The notes: a model not told the origin generated them from the letters alone. DNA of 64,000 nucleotides from CAZDCD01 sp964503885 (GCA_964503885.1 CAZDCD010000008.1:62001-126000); one strand, 5' to 3'; numbered from the stretch's first letter, positions 26,581 through 36,115 are shown. Program-made: numbers and translations.

Positions 26581-28054
26581 TTGTATTCCTTATGAATATT
26601 TTTATCAGTTTTTCCCTTTTTCCGATATAGTAAATAAACGGTAAAAATAGTAACGTATTTTTAATCATATTATAATACATATTCTCAATTTTTGTTAGTT
26701 CACTAAATGCATATATAAATCCTGTAAGTACCATATATAAAAGAATTTTTTTTACCTCATAATCAATTTTAAAAAATCGTTGTCCGATCACGTAGGATAA
26801 AATAACCATAACTGCATTACTTGCCAGTCTTGTAATAGCACATCCGTAATACCCTAGTGACGGTATTAAAACAGCATTTAATAGTATTGTCAGCAGCGCA
26901 CCGGAACCAATTATTACAATACCGTAATATGTTTTTGAAGATAATTTGTACCAAATGCTCAGGTTAAAAACCAGGCCGTTTAACACAGCAGCATACAAAA
27001 CGATAGGAACTATCCGAATTCCCGAATGAAATTTCTGATCCACCAGTAGCTTAAAAATATCGATATACAGCATAACCATAAGAAAAATAACCATGCAAAA
27101 TAATACAAAATAGCGCATCACATCGGCATAAATTGTTTTTGCATTATCTGATTTATAATTTGTAAAATAAAAAGGATCAGCAGCATATCTGAACATTTGA
27201 ATAAATAAGGTCATTAACATGGCAATTCTGAAATTGGCACCATAAATTCCAAGTTCATATAATGAATCCATATTTTTCGGTAAAAATTGTCTCAACAAAA
27301 TTCTATCAATTGATTCATTAATTATCCCCGAAAGCTGGACAGCAAGTAAGGGTAAAGAATAAATCAATATTTTCTGTAATAGTTTTCTATCGAACGAAAA
27401 CTTAATTTTCCTGTATTCAGTAAACAAAATAATCAATCGCACAAAACTTGCCAGAAAATTTGCAAGAAAAATATAATATACCTTTGTTCTGTATGATCCT
27501 AGAATTTTCGTCATTGAATTTGAGCTTTGTAACAATCCTGGTAATAATTCAAGAAAAAATATAACAAATACAATTGTTATTAATACATTAAGTATCTGTA
27601 CTACAACAAATTTGTAAATTCTTTCTTCTATCCTTAGTTTTGCAATAAAAAGGCTTGTTACAGCGTCAAGACCCACGATAATAAAAGCCCATCTCAAATA
27701 TTCAGGGTGATTTCCATAATCCAGTAAATTTGCAATTCTTCCAGAAAAAATATAACCAATGATAATAAAACCTGCCGAACTGATGAGTAAGCTAAAACTT
27801 GTAGTACTGAACAACCGGTTTCCATCCGTATCAATTGAAAATCTGAAATAACCCGTTTCTAAACCGTATGTCATAAGTACCATAAATACAGAAATATATG
27901 CATATAATTCCGTAATTATACCAAATTCCTGTACTTCCAGACGCCTTGTATAATAAACTGTAAGAATAACGTAGTTTAGTATTCTGGGCACTATAGTACC
28001 CAGACCATAAATCAGTGTTTGTCCTCCTAGCTTTTTATATGGATTGTCCTTCAT
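26570..28054 (-). CDS. Polysaccharide biosynthesis flippase (Wzx/MOP family)
   Basis: A 494-aa polytopic protein with about 12-14 hydrophobic helices and the MOP/MATE-like opening GGQTLIYGLGTIVPRILNY (about residues 9-27). It would flip lipid-linked oligosaccharides across the inner membrane for O-antigen, capsule or exopolysaccharide assembly. No glycosyltransferase cluster surrounds it, and its neighbours are dut and a TIGR01777 protein. This isolated placement in a housekeeping operon makes the transported glycolipid unknown. Confidence 0.9.
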   Translation of the reverse strand: MKDNPYKKLGGQTLIYGLGTIVPRILNYVILTVYYTRRLEVQEFGIITELYAYISVFMVLMTYGLETGYFRFSIDTDGNRLFSTTSFSLLISSAGFIIIGYIFSGRIANLLDYGNHPEYLRWAFIIVGLDAVTSLFIAKLRIEERIYKFVVVQILNVLITIVFVIFFLELLPGLLQSSNSMTKILGSYRTKVYYIFLANFLASFVRLIILFTEYRKIKFSFDRKLLQKILIYSLPLLAVQLSGIINESIDRILLRQFLPKNMDSLYELGIYGANFRIAMLMTLFIQMFRYAADPFYFTNYKSDNAKTIYADVMRYFVLFCMVIFLMVMLYIDIFKLLVDQKFHSGIRIVPIVLYAAVLNGLVFNLSIWYKLSSKTYYGIVIIGSGALLTILLNAVLIPSLGYYGCAITRLASNAVMVILSYVIGQRFFKIDYEVKKILLYMVLTGFIYAFSELTKIENMYYNMIKNTLLFLPFIYYIGKREKLIKIFIRNTNDH

Positions 28055-28064
28055 AATTCATCCT

Positions 28065-28913
28065 TCATACCAATGATTCAAAAGTTTCTTCTATTGACCT
28101 TTCTTTAAACATATATCCTGAATCCAATAATATTCTTGGAATAACATTCTGGCCTTCCAAAAGCATTACGGCAGCCTCACCGAAAACCAACCTTACCAGA
28201 CCGGGAGGTAGCCAAAAAAACAAAATCCCTTTTCTTTTTCGTAATAGTTTGTTGTAAAACTCTTTGTTTGATATTGTATAATTATTAACCGCGTTTATAA
28301 CTCCAACTATTTTCTTATTATTAAGTATGAAATCAACAATTCCAAATAATTCGTTTAAAGAACAAATTGGAATTAGCTGTTCCTTTCTTCCCATAATGAA
28401 TATAACGCCAAATTTCATCATTGCATTTATCCATTTTAGAAAACCACCGTTTTTTCCCAAAATAATACCCATTCTAATAATAACTAACCGTATGATATCC
28501 TTATTAGCTTTTTCTGCCATATTTTCCCATTTATTAATTATTTCTGTCAAATAATTATGTGAAAATTCCTTACTGAATTCATCATGTTTCATTTTTTTAT
28601 CATAAAGTCCCACCGCAGAAGCGTTGATTAACACCTTATTCTTTCCTATACTATTTATTGCTTCTACTATTTTTTTAGTTGTATCCAGGCGGCTGTTCAA
28701 TATTTTTCTTTTTCTTCTTCTTGTCCAAAATCCAAATACTGATACGCCGATAAAATTAAGAACGGCGTCAGCTTTCTCTAATTTATCCGTTAAAATATAA
28801 ATATTTTCAAAGTCCTTTCGATCAATAGAAATAATCTTGTAACCCTTTCCTTTAAAAAAGGTATTCATGTTGCTTCCAATAAATCCCGTAATCCCGGCAA
28901 TAGCAATTTTCAT
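28065..28913 (-). CDS. TIGR01777/SDR39U1-type NAD(P)-dependent epimerase-like protein
   Basis: A 282-aa extended SDR protein. The Rossmann motif is IAGITGFIGSNMNTFF (residues about 4-19). Consistent with the TIGR01777 family, the C-terminal DUF1731 region is present: PPGLVRLVFGEAAVMLLEG (about 232-250), then ILLDSGYMFK. The E. coli homologue is YfcH, of unknown function, sometimes linked to cell division. Two stretches of Lys/Arg (TRRRKRKILNSRL and LLRKRKG) make it unusually basic. It diverges from the cyclophilin gene. Confidence 0.87.
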   Translation of the reverse strand: MKIAIAGITGFIGSNMNTFFKGKGYKIISIDRKDFENIYILTDKLEKADAVLNFIGVSVFGFWTRRRKRKILNSRLDTTKKIVEAINSIGKNKVLINASAVGLYDKKMKHDEFSKEFSHNYLTEIINKWENMAEKANKDIIRLVIIRMGIILGKNGGFLKWINAMMKFGVIFIMGRKEQLIPICSLNELFGIVDFILNNKKIVGVINAVNNYTISNKEFYNKLLRKRKGILFFWLPPGLVRLVFGEAAVMLLEGQNVIPRILLDSGYMFKERSIEETFESLV

Positions 28914-28924
28914 AAATTATTTTC

Positions 28925-28932
28925 TAATTTTG
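28925..28932 (+). promoter_or_regulatory. Putative -7 box for ppi-pheS
   Basis: TAATTTTG matches TAnnTTTG and lies 18 bp before the ATG at 28951. It would drive the cyclophilin-pheS pair. Confidence 0.5.
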
Positions 28933-28950
28933 TTTCAGATATAATACCAT

Positions 28951-29601
28951 ATGAAAATCCGATCTCTTTTTCTTTTATTACTTTTTTTCCCCGTACCCGA
29001 CACACTGCCACAGCATGTTCTCATTGAAACAAATTTTGGTAATATTACTATAAAACTTTATGATGAGACACCTATGCATAAGGAAAATTTCCTTCATCTT
29101 GTAAACAGTGGTTTTTACAATAACCTCCTTTTTCATCGTCTAATTAAAGAATTTATTATACAAACCGGTGATACAAATTCTAAAAATGCAAAACCAGGTC
29201 AACGGTTGGGATACGGCGGTATGCAATATACTATACCGGCTGAATTCAATAAAAATTATTATCATAAGAAAGGTGCTCTTGCAGCCGCCAGACAGCCTGA
29301 TAATCTAAATCCTCAAAAAGAATCTTCAGGTTCTCAATTTTATATAGTTGTAGGAAGAAAATTTACAGATGCTGAACTAAATGCCATGGAACAAAAACAG
29401 ATCCATATTCGTTTTACCGCTGAACAGCGAAAAATATATAAAACAACAGGTGGCACACCTCATCTTGATTATTCTTATACAGTTTTCGGCGAGGTTCTTT
29501 CCGGTTTTGATGTTCTTGATAAAATAGCAGCATCCAACACAGATTCCAACGACAGGCCTCTTGTAGATATTAGACTAATAAAAATGGTTGTTATTAAATA
29601 A
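28951..29601 (+). CDS. Exported cyclophilin-type peptidyl-prolyl isomerase
   Basis: A 216-aa cyclophilin with a hydrophobic N-terminal signal (residues about 5-19), so it acts outside the cytoplasm. The cyclophilin core begins HVLIETNFGNITIKLYDE (about 22-39), with FLHLVNSGFYNNLLFHRLI (about 46-64), IQTGDTNS, and the active-site SSGSQFYIVVG (about 125-135). An insertion between these (TAEQRKIYKTTGGTPHLDYSY) is common in Bacteroidota members. The TAA stop shares its last base with the ATG of pheS, so the two are coupled. Confidence 0.93.
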   Translation: MKIRSLFLLLLFFPVPDTLPQHVLIETNFGNITIKLYDETPMHKENFLHLVNSGFYNNLLFHRLIKEFIIQTGDTNSKNAKPGQRLGYGGMQYTIPAEFNKNYYHKKGALAAARQPDNLNPQKESSGSQFYIVVGRKFTDAELNAMEQKQIHIRFTAEQRKIYKTTGGTPHLDYSYTVFGEVLSGFDVLDKIAASNTDSNDRPLVDIRLIKMVVIK

Positions 29602-30629
29602 TGAATGTAATGCTTGATAAGATTTCTGAAATTCATAGTGAAATTGATTCATTTACCTCAACCGATCAGGCTGAAATTGAAAAATTTCGTATTAATTATC
29701 TCGGTAAAAATGGGAAGATAACCTTTTTATTCGACGAGTTCAAGTTGATACCTCCCTCTGAAAAACGCTTGTATGGAAAACATCTTAATGCTCTTAAAAA
29801 TTTCGCATCCGGCAAGATTAAAGACCTAAAACAATTTACAGACTCCATATCAAATAAAACATCCATACTTGATCTCTCATTGCCCTCTGAATCACATATT
29901 TCAGGTTCACGACATCCTGTTTCACTAATAAGGAGAGAAATTATTGATATCTTTTCCAAAATAGGGTTTACAGTGGCTGAAGGACCTGAAATAGAGGATG
30001 ACTGGCATAACTTTTCAGGTTTGAACTTTCCCAAGAATCATCCAGCCCGGGATATGCAGGATACTTTCTTTATTCTAACGAATCCTGAAATCCTTCTCAG
30101 GACTCATACTTCTTCTGTTCAGGTAAGAGTGATGGAAACTTTACAACCCCCCATACGAAATATTTTTCCCGGAAGGGTATTTCGTAATGAGGCAATATCC
30201 GCCCGTGCCCATTGTATATTCCATCAGGTTGAAGGACTTTACATTGACAAAAATGTATCCTTCGCTGATCTTAAACAAACACTTCTTTTCTTCGCTAAGG
30301 AAATGTTTGGAGAAAAAACCGATATTCGGTTGCGTCCCAGTTTTTTTCCATTTACAGAGCCTTCAGCTGAGATGGATGTCTCTTGCACTATTTGTGGTGG
30401 CTCCGGTTGTACTGTCTGTAAGCATACCGGTTTTGTAGAAGTTTTAGGTTGCGGTATGGTAGATCCTTCTGTTCTGGAAGCTTCCAATATTGACAGTTCT
30501 CTTTTTACAGGATTTGCCTTTGGAATGGGAATAGAACGTACGGCCATGCTAAAATACAGGGTAAATGATCTGAGGTTGTACTTTGAAAATGATGTCCGCT
30601 TTCTACGCCAGTTTTCTTCTTTCTTTTAA
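29601..30629 (+). CDS. pheS: Phenylalanyl-tRNA synthetase alpha subunit
   Basis: The 342-aa catalytic subunit of the class II PheRS heterotetramer. It has the N-terminal coiled coil (residues about 1-90, IEKFRINYLGKNGKI), motif 2 VFRNEAISARAHCIFHQVEG (about 198-217), motif region LRPSFFPFTEPSAEMDV (about 247-263) and motif 3 FGMGIERTAMLKY (about 311-323). The Cys pairs in CTICGGSGCTVCKHTG are normal for Bacteroidota PheS. pheT is not next to it, because the next gene is convergent ruvB, overlapping by 4 bp. That separation is usual in this phylum. Confidence 0.97.
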   Translation: MNVMLDKISEIHSEIDSFTSTDQAEIEKFRINYLGKNGKITFLFDEFKLIPPSEKRLYGKHLNALKNFASGKIKDLKQFTDSISNKTSILDLSLPSESHISGSRHPVSLIRREIIDIFSKIGFTVAEGPEIEDDWHNFSGLNFPKNHPARDMQDTFFILTNPEILLRTHTSSVQVRVMETLQPPIRNIFPGRVFRNEAISARAHCIFHQVEGLYIDKNVSFADLKQTLLFFAKEMFGEKTDIRLRPSFFPFTEPSAEMDVSCTICGGSGCTVCKHTGFVEVLGCGMVDPSVLEASNIDSSLFTGFAFGMGIERTAMLKYRVNDLRLYFENDVRFLRQFSSFF

Positions 30630-31645
30630 AATAGCAGTTCACCATCGTTAACCCTTGATTTTCCCAGATGTTTGTATGCAATATCCGTAGCTTCTCTGCC
30701 TCTCGGGGTTCTTTTTATAAATCCTTCTTTAATTAAAAAAGGTTCGTATACCTCTTCTATGGTTCCGGGATCTTCACCAACAGCTGTGGATATAGTATTC
30801 AGTCCTACCGGTCCTCCCTTGAACTTTTCTATAATTGTCATCAGTATCTTATTATCCATCTCATCCAACCCTTTTGTATCAATATTTAATGATTCAAGGG
30901 CAAATTTGGCAATATCAAGATCAATGATTCCTTTTCCTTTTACCTGCGCAAAATCCCGAACTCTTCTTAACAATGAATTCGCAATACGTGGTGTGCCACG
31001 TGATCTTGATGAAATTTCAACCGCAGCCACATCTTCAATTTCAATATTCAGTATATCAGCAGATCGGAGTATTATCTCTTGAATAACAATCTGATCGTAA
31101 TATTCAAGGTGTGAATTAATTCCAAATCTTGAACGCAATGGACTTGTCAGCAATCCGGCTCTTGTCGTGGCCCCTATTAGTGTAAACGGATTCAAGGTTA
31201 GTTGTACCGATCTTGCTCCCGGACCACGATCTATCAGTAAATCAATCTTATAATCTTCCATAGCCGAGTATAAAAATTCTTCAACCACAGGACTTAACCT
31301 GTGTATTTCATCAATAAAAAGCACATCATACTTTTCCAGGTTCGTAAGAACACCTGCCAGATCACCAGCCTTTTCAAGTACAGGGCCAGAAGTTGTTTTT
31401 ATGTTTGCCCTAAGTTCCCTGGATATAATGTTAGCCAATGTAGTTTTGCCAAGTCCCGGAGGCCCAGAGAGTAAAATATGATCAAGCGCTTCCTCCCGCA
31501 TTTTTGCAGCCTGGACGAAAACCTTAAGATTTTCCACAATTTTATCTTGTCCTCTGAAATCTTTGAAGGAAAGAGGCCTTAGTTTTTTATCAATTTCCTG
31601 TTCAAGCTGTGATACTTGGTTTTCTCGCGGATCAAAGTCTGCCAT
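30626..31645 (-). CDS. ruvB: Holliday junction branch migration helicase RuvB
   Basis: A 339-aa AAA+ motor that, with RuvA, drives branch migration of Holliday junctions. The Walker A is GPPGLGKTTLAN (about residues 60-71), Walker B VLFIDEIHRL (about 109-118), sensor IGATTRAGLL (about 157-166), and the RuvB winged helix at the C-terminus ends GFIKRTPRGREATDIAY. It overlaps the 3' end of pheS by 4 bp on the opposite strand. ruvA and ruvC are not in this window. Confidence 0.97.
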   Translation of the reverse strand: MADFDPRENQVSQLEQEIDKKLRPLSFKDFRGQDKIVENLKVFVQAAKMREEALDHILLSGPPGLGKTTLANIISRELRANIKTTSGPVLEKAGDLAGVLTNLEKYDVLFIDEIHRLSPVVEEFLYSAMEDYKIDLLIDRGPGARSVQLTLNPFTLIGATTRAGLLTSPLRSRFGINSHLEYYDQIVIQEIILRSADILNIEIEDVAAVEISSRSRGTPRIANSLLRRVRDFAQVKGKGIIDLDIAKFALESLNIDTKGLDEMDNKILMTIIEKFKGGPVGLNTISTAVGEDPGTIEEVYEPFLIKEGFIKRTPRGREATDIAYKHLGKSRVNDGELLF

Positions 31646-31655
31646 ACTGATATGG

Positions 31656-33218
31656 TTATAACAATGGAGATTCGTTTATGCCAATCTTTTCGCCGTTAAT
31701 CCTTACTTCTTCATTATCTTTATAACTAATAGTGATTATCAGGTTTCCTGCCTCATCATACTTCTTCCAGTTTTTTTCCTTAATACCCTGAATATAATAT
31801 TGTTCTTCCTTCAAATTTCCGTCGGCATAATAATATTTATGTTTACCATCAGGATTTCCCTGAATATAATTCCCTTCAAATTCCAATACATCATTATCGT
31901 ATAAATATTTCCACTTCCCGTCTCGAAGTCCATTTACATAAGCCCCTATTTCTTTATGATCATTAACAAAATAGTACCAGTCTCCTTCCTTTTCTCCATC
32001 GAAGAATTCTCCCTTCGCAATAATATTTTCTGCCTCATCATATTCCACAGACAATCCTTCCTCAACTCCGTTATAATATTCTTCCTCTTTTCGAACTTTA
32101 CCGTCATCGTAGTACCAGGTCCAGGTTCCGCTATATTTACCGTTTTTATATTCTCCCGATTGTTCTCTTTTTCCGTTTCCATAAAAAAAGTTCCACTCTC
32201 CGGTTTCCAGATTATTTTGATATTTTCCTTCAGATCTAAGTGTTCCCGTATCATAAAAATATTTCCATTTTCCTTCCTTTTTTCCATCCTTATCAACAAT
32301 GCCAACAGCTATCCTGATTCCATTTTCATTGTATATTTCAGAACCTATGACTTCTCCTTCATTGTCAAATGTTCTGTGTATACCTACAGGAATGTTGTTT
32401 TTGTAAGTACCACTAAAAATCAAAAATCCTTCATCATTATACTTGTTTCTTACTTCCACACTATCTTCATTATTACTTTCATCTTCAGCGAGCTTGTCAT
32501 TTTTATAATTCAGCACTAATGAAAGTTCTCCCTGACTGTTGTATTCTTTATAATTCCCATCCATTAGACCCTTTGAATAATTTATTTCTCGTCTAACTAA
32601 ATAATTATCATCAAATTCCAACCATTTCCCCTCTTTTCGATTCTCCTCATCAAATCTGTTTATTTTTATTCGTTCTGCAAGTATGCCTTTGCTATAGATC
32701 AGAATAGTAATCACAATTCCATCTTCGTTATACTCATATACATTTCCATCGATTTTATTATCATTGTATTCCTCCACCCTTCTTAAGGTACCATTATTAT
32801 AATACTGGTAAGCCTTTCCTTCTTTTTTATCATTTACATACAATATCCTAGATACTATATTTCCAATATATTCAGGCTTATCGTTTCTATTGCCATTGTA
32901 TGTGTATGTATATCCGTTTCGCTTACCGTACAAATAATTGATTTTTTCCACGGTATCTCCATACACCGAATAAAATACCCAGGTACTGTCCAGAAGAAAA
33001 TTTGTTCTCTTTCCTTCTGCTTTCAGAGTACCACTTAAATGATAAGTTTTCCAGAAACCATCTGGTTTACCGTTTCTCATGTATCCTTCACTTGAAATAA
33101 TACCGTTTTTATAATAAAAAATGTTGTAACCGTTTGGATTTATAGTATCCTGGCTGTTAACGCGTAAAAACATAAAACAGGTCAAGAATAATATGTTATA
33201 GATTATGTATTTTTTCAT
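31656..33218 (-). CDS. Large exported MORN/YwqK-type repeat protein
   Basis: A 520-aa protein with a signal peptide (about residues 1-22) and at least fifteen tandem repeats of about 23 residues. Examples are EGKWKYFYDTGTLRSEGKYQ, TGEWNFFYGNGKREQSGEY and DGKWKYLYDNDVLEFEGNYI. The unit pattern G-x-W-x-x-Y-(x)n-G-x-(x)n-E-x-x-Y-x-x-G is that of MORN/toxin-antitoxin YwqK repeats. Despite that name, no toxin gene is adjacent. A rigid beta-solenoid-like envelope surface protein is a reasonable guess. It overlaps the 3' end of nadA by 23 bp. Confidence 0.85.
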   Translation of the reverse strand: MKKYIIYNILFLTCFMFLRVNSQDTINPNGYNIFYYKNGIISSEGYMRNGKPDGFWKTYHLSGTLKAEGKRTNFLLDSTWVFYSVYGDTVEKINYLYGKRNGYTYTYNGNRNDKPEYIGNIVSRILYVNDKKEGKAYQYYNNGTLRRVEEYNDNKIDGNVYEYNEDGIVITILIYSKGILAERIKINRFDEENRKEGKWLEFDDNYLVRREINYSKGLMDGNYKEYNSQGELSLVLNYKNDKLAEDESNNEDSVEVRNKYNDEGFLIFSGTYKNNIPVGIHRTFDNEGEVIGSEIYNENGIRIAVGIVDKDGKKEGKWKYFYDTGTLRSEGKYQNNLETGEWNFFYGNGKREQSGEYKNGKYSGTWTWYYDDGKVRKEEEYYNGVEEGLSVEYDEAENIIAKGEFFDGEKEGDWYYFVNDHKEIGAYVNGLRDGKWKYLYDNDVLEFEGNYIQGNPDGKHKYYYADGNLKEEQYYIQGIKEKNWKKYDEAGNLIITISYKDNEEVRINGEKIGINESPLL

Positions 33219-34206
33219 TTTTATTTCCTGCTGAAATATCCAACATTCTTTTAATTGGTGAATAGGCTTTTCTTATCAATTCATCATTCAGTAAAATTTC
33301 AGGTCCTTCATATTTTAACGCCAGATATATTTTTTCTATTGTGTTTAATTTCATAAAATTACAATCATTGCATCCGCATGTTGAATCTTTAGGTGGTGCA
33401 GGAATAAATGTTTTTTCCGGACAAACCTTTTTCATTTGATGAAGTATTCCTGATTCGGTTGCAACGATGAATTTTTCTGCTTCATCTTTTTGAACAAATT
33501 TCAACAAAGCGGAAGTTGATCCTATATAATCAGAAACGATCAAAACTGGTTTTTCGCATTCAGGATGAGCAATTATTTTAGCATCCTTATTTTCATGTTT
33601 AATTTCCAATATTCTTTCCAGTGAAAATTTTTCATGTACATGACAGGCGCCATTCCATATCACCATTTCTCTTCCTGTAACAGACTTTATATAATTTCCC
33701 AAATTCTTATCCGGAGCAAAAATTATTCCCTTTTCATTTTTCACACTATTTACTATATTCATGGCATTTGAAGAAGTGCATATTATATCAGAAAATGCCT
33801 TTATCTCAGCGGTTGTATTTATATAACTTATTACTATATGATCGGGATAATTCCCTATAAAACTGCTAAATTCATCTGTTGGACATGATTCTGCAAGCGA
33901 ACATCCTGCATACAGATCAGGTATCAACACCCTTTTTGAAGGATTTATAATTTTTACGGTTTCAGCCATAAAGTGAACTCCAGCCATAAGTATAACATCA
34001 GCCTTTGTTTTTTCAGCATATTGCGCTAATGCTAGACTGTCACCTACAAAATCAGCTATGTCCTGAATGTTACTTTCCTGGTAATAATGAGATAATATTA
34101 CTGCATTCTTATTCCTGCGAAGAATTTCTATCTCCTTTTGTATATCTGTATTTTTATCAATCTTCTTTTGAAAAAATCCATATTTTAACAGATTGTCTTT
34201 ATTCAT
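33196..34206 (-). CDS. nadA: Quinolinate synthase A
   Basis: NadA condenses iminoaspartate with dihydroxyacetone phosphate to quinolinate, the de novo NAD precursor, using a [4Fe-4S] cluster. The 336-aa protein has the three conserved Cys: YAGCSLAESCPTDE (about residue 112), WNGACHVHEKF (about 198) and CGCNDCNFMKLNT (about 288-292). VILSHYYQESNIQDIAD (about 33-49) is a substrate-binding loop. nadB and nadC are not nearby. Its start region is AT-rich with no clear regulatory box. Confidence 0.96.
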   Translation of the reverse strand: MNKDNLLKYGFFQKKIDKNTDIQKEIEILRRNKNAVILSHYYQESNIQDIADFVGDSLALAQYAEKTKADVILMAGVHFMAETVKIINPSKRVLIPDLYAGCSLAESCPTDEFSSFIGNYPDHIVISYINTTAEIKAFSDIICTSSNAMNIVNSVKNEKGIIFAPDKNLGNYIKSVTGREMVIWNGACHVHEKFSLERILEIKHENKDAKIIAHPECEKPVLIVSDYIGSTSALLKFVQKDEAEKFIVATESGILHQMKKVCPEKTFIPAPPKDSTCGCNDCNFMKLNTIEKIYLALKYEGPEILLNDELIRKAYSPIKRMLDISAGNKNEKIHNL

Positions 34207-34627
34207 ATATATTATTGATTATAAAAATATAATTAATGATGTAATTACGCGGTTAATTTTGTTAAAAAAAAATATCCTTTAAAATTGACATTTACGTTAT
34301 TAAAAGTTTATGAAGAATTTATGAACAGCAAAAATAATATATTTTAATTGATATACAGGCAATTACTTTATTTTTAACATGTTGTTAATTCGTCCTGTCA
34401 TGTAAAAATACTTAGAAAAATAGTGACAATTGATTGTTTAAATGGTGTTTATTTTTTAAAGTTAAAACTGCCGTGATTAATTTTGAAATTTTCAGATAAT
34501 TTATATACAACCGACTTATAGAAAAAATCAATGTTTTTTTATGAATACTTATAAAATGAATTAACAAAGAATCAACATAGTCTTGTTGAAAATATAGGTA
34601 TCAAAATGCATTACACGCTAAATATTT
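34207..34627. other. Long AT-rich intergenic region
   Basis: About 420 bp between divergent nadA and rpiB with no convincing coding frame. It has many T- and A-runs and two forward TAnnTTTG matches (34254-34261, 34478-34485) far from any start. I see no RNA fold or riboswitch motif I can name. It may hold divergent promoters or an untranslated leader. Confidence 0.5.
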
Positions 34628-34635
34628 TATCTTTG
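34628..34635 (+). promoter_or_regulatory. Putative -7 box for rpiB-rrf2
   Basis: TATCTTTG matches TAnnTTTG, 15 bp before the ATG at 34651. It overlaps the longer open frame starting at 34606, supporting the downstream start. Confidence 0.5.
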
Positions 34636-34650
34636 TTGAAAAGATTAAAT

Positions 34651-35085
34651 ATGAAGATAGGACTGGCAGCTGATCATGCAGGATTTGAATACAAGGAAAA
34701 ATTGAAAAAATACCTTATTGATAAAGGATTCACTGTGGAGGATTTTGGTACTGATAGTGCTGAAAGTTGTGATTATGCTGATTTCGCCCATCCTATGGCA
34801 TATTCTGTTGAATCGGGTAACAATGAATTTGGTATTTCGTTATGCGGAAGCGGCAACGGCATAAATATGACGGTTAACAAACACAAGAAAATTCGTTCGG
34901 CATTATGCTGGAATACTAAAATTGCAGACCTCGCGCGGCGGCATAATGATGCAAATGTTTGTGCATTACCGGCCAGGTTTATTTCTTACAGGATGGTAAG
35001 AAAAATTGTTGATATATTTTTACATACTCCTTTCGATGAAGGAAGGCACAGGCGAAGGATAGAGAAAATACCTATCAAATCATAA
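34651..35085 (+). CDS. rpiB: Ribose 5-phosphate isomerase B
   Basis: Interconverts ribose 5-phosphate and ribulose 5-phosphate. The 144-aa enzyme starts with MKIGLAADHAGFEYK and has the catalytic/phosphate loop LCGSGNGINMTVNKHKKIRS (about residues 65-84), followed by LARRHNDANVCALPAR (about 94-109). The frame extends upstream to 34606, but the 15-residue extension is not conserved-looking and covers the promoter. The Rrf2-type regulator follows 2 bp downstream, so the pair is co-transcribed. Confidence 0.95.
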   Translation: MKIGLAADHAGFEYKEKLKKYLIDKGFTVEDFGTDSAESCDYADFAHPMAYSVESGNNEFGISLCGSGNGINMTVNKHKKIRSALCWNTKIADLARRHNDANVCALPARFISYRMVRKIVDIFLHTPFDEGRHRRRIEKIPIKS

Positions 35086-35087
35086 GT

Positions 35088-35522
35088 ATGTTATCAAACA
35101 CAAGTAAATACGCGATCAGAGCAGTTATTTACCTGGCCCTGGAAGCAGCCGGAAATAAAAAAGTGAGTATCAGGAAAATAGGAAGTGATTTGCATATACC
35201 AGCTCCGTTCCTGGGTAAGATATTACAGTCACTTGCCAAACATAAACTTCTTACCTCTACAAAGGGACCTCACGGAGGTTTCGGAATCGCTAAAGATCCT
35301 GATCAGATTACCTTATTCGATGTAGTGAATATCATTGAGGGTAATGATTTGTTTGAAAAATGCCTGATATCGATGCGGAATTGTCATGAAGATATGAAGC
35401 CCTGTCCGCTGCATGATAGCTACGAGCTGATCAGAAACAATATCAGGGAGATGTTCAAAACACAGACTATAAAAAATCTAACACAAAATATTGAAGGGGC
35501 GGCAGAAAGATTTATTATCTAA
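35088..35522 (+). CDS. Rrf2-family transcriptional regulator
   Basis: A 144-aa winged-helix repressor of the Rrf2 family (IscR, NsrR, CymR relatives). The helix-turn-helix region is LSNTSKYAIRAVIYLALEA through VSIRKIGSDLHIPAPFLGKI, with the wing at STKGPHGGFGIAK (about residues 64-76). Three Cys in the C-terminal half (KCLISMRNCHEDMKPC, about 90-105) match the Fe-S ligand spacing of cluster-binding members, so it is probably redox- or NO-responsive. It follows rpiB by 2 bp. Targets are unknown. It overlaps the convergent VanZ gene by 8 bp. Confidence 0.92.
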   Translation: MLSNTSKYAIRAVIYLALEAAGNKKVSIRKIGSDLHIPAPFLGKILQSLAKHKLLTSTKGPHGGFGIAKDPDQITLFDVVNIIEGNDLFEKCLISMRNCHEDMKPCPLHDSYELIRNNIREMFKTQTIKNLTQNIEGAAERFII

Positions 35523-35880
35523 GGATAACCAGTCTATATGCCAGCATTCCGGACACTGATCCTGCAGTATCGACCATAAAATCAAAAATACTTCCTGTTC
35601 TGCCCGGTACAAACATATGCTGAATTATTTCTGTTGACATACCTGTAAAAAGGGTAATAATGACCACCAGGGTAAGTACACCTCTTAATCCGGAACTGGG
35701 ATTATTATTTAACAGATCAAGCATAAGCAGGTATGAAAAAACAAGGAATAATCCAAAATGCACTAATTTGTCGGCATGGTTAAAGAACTGGAAGGAGTTT
35801 AAGGAGCTACCTGAAAATATAGTCAAGTAAAGGATAAGGCCAATCCATAACAATGTTTTCCAGAATCTGATAAGTGTCAT
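35515..35880 (-). CDS. VanZ-family small membrane protein
   Basis: A 121-aa protein with four hydrophobic helices and the VanZ-like elements HADKLVHFGLFLVFSYLL (about residues 35-52) and STEIIQHMFVPGRTGSIFDFMVDTAG (about 82-107, with EIxQ and GRxxxxxDxxxN-like positions). VanZ proteins confer low-level teicoplanin resistance in enterococci, but this short version is widespread in Bacteroidota and has no resistance genes nearby. Its function here is unknown. Confidence 0.85.
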   Translation of the reverse strand: MTLIRFWKTLLWIGLILYLTIFSGSSLNSFQFFNHADKLVHFGLFLVFSYLLMLDLLNNNPSSGLRGVLTLVVIITLFTGMSTEIIQHMFVPGRTGSIFDFMVDTAGSVSGMLAYRLVILR

Positions 35881-36115
35881 TCTATTTTAATTATCTGAAT
35901 TACAACAATAAATTTACTAATTTGTTAATTTTTACTCAATTTTTGGTAAATTGTAAAGGTCATATATTTTCATGATTTTCCGGTAGTGCTGAAGATAAAG
36001 AATAAATCAAATTCTTATCAGATCAGTTTGCATACCGACTGGTTTTTGACACATTAATTTAACCATGCAATACCGGGAAAGTTTCAGTGCGTAAATACAA
36101 TACTATTAGCAATAC

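Noticed and set aside
31956..32519. 187-codon + strand open frame inside the YwqK-repeat gene
   Set aside because: It is antisense to the repeats, dominated by Ile/Phe/Ser runs, and mirrors the complement of coding sequence.
34606..34650. N-terminal extension of RpiB from ATG 34606
   Set aside because: It covers a TAnnTTTG promoter box and is unlike the family N-terminus, which starts at MKIGLAADHAG.
35515..35880. Glycopeptide-resistance locus because of the VanZ-family protein
   Set aside because: No vanA/H/X or regulatory genes are present, and short VanZ-like proteins are common in Bacteroidota.
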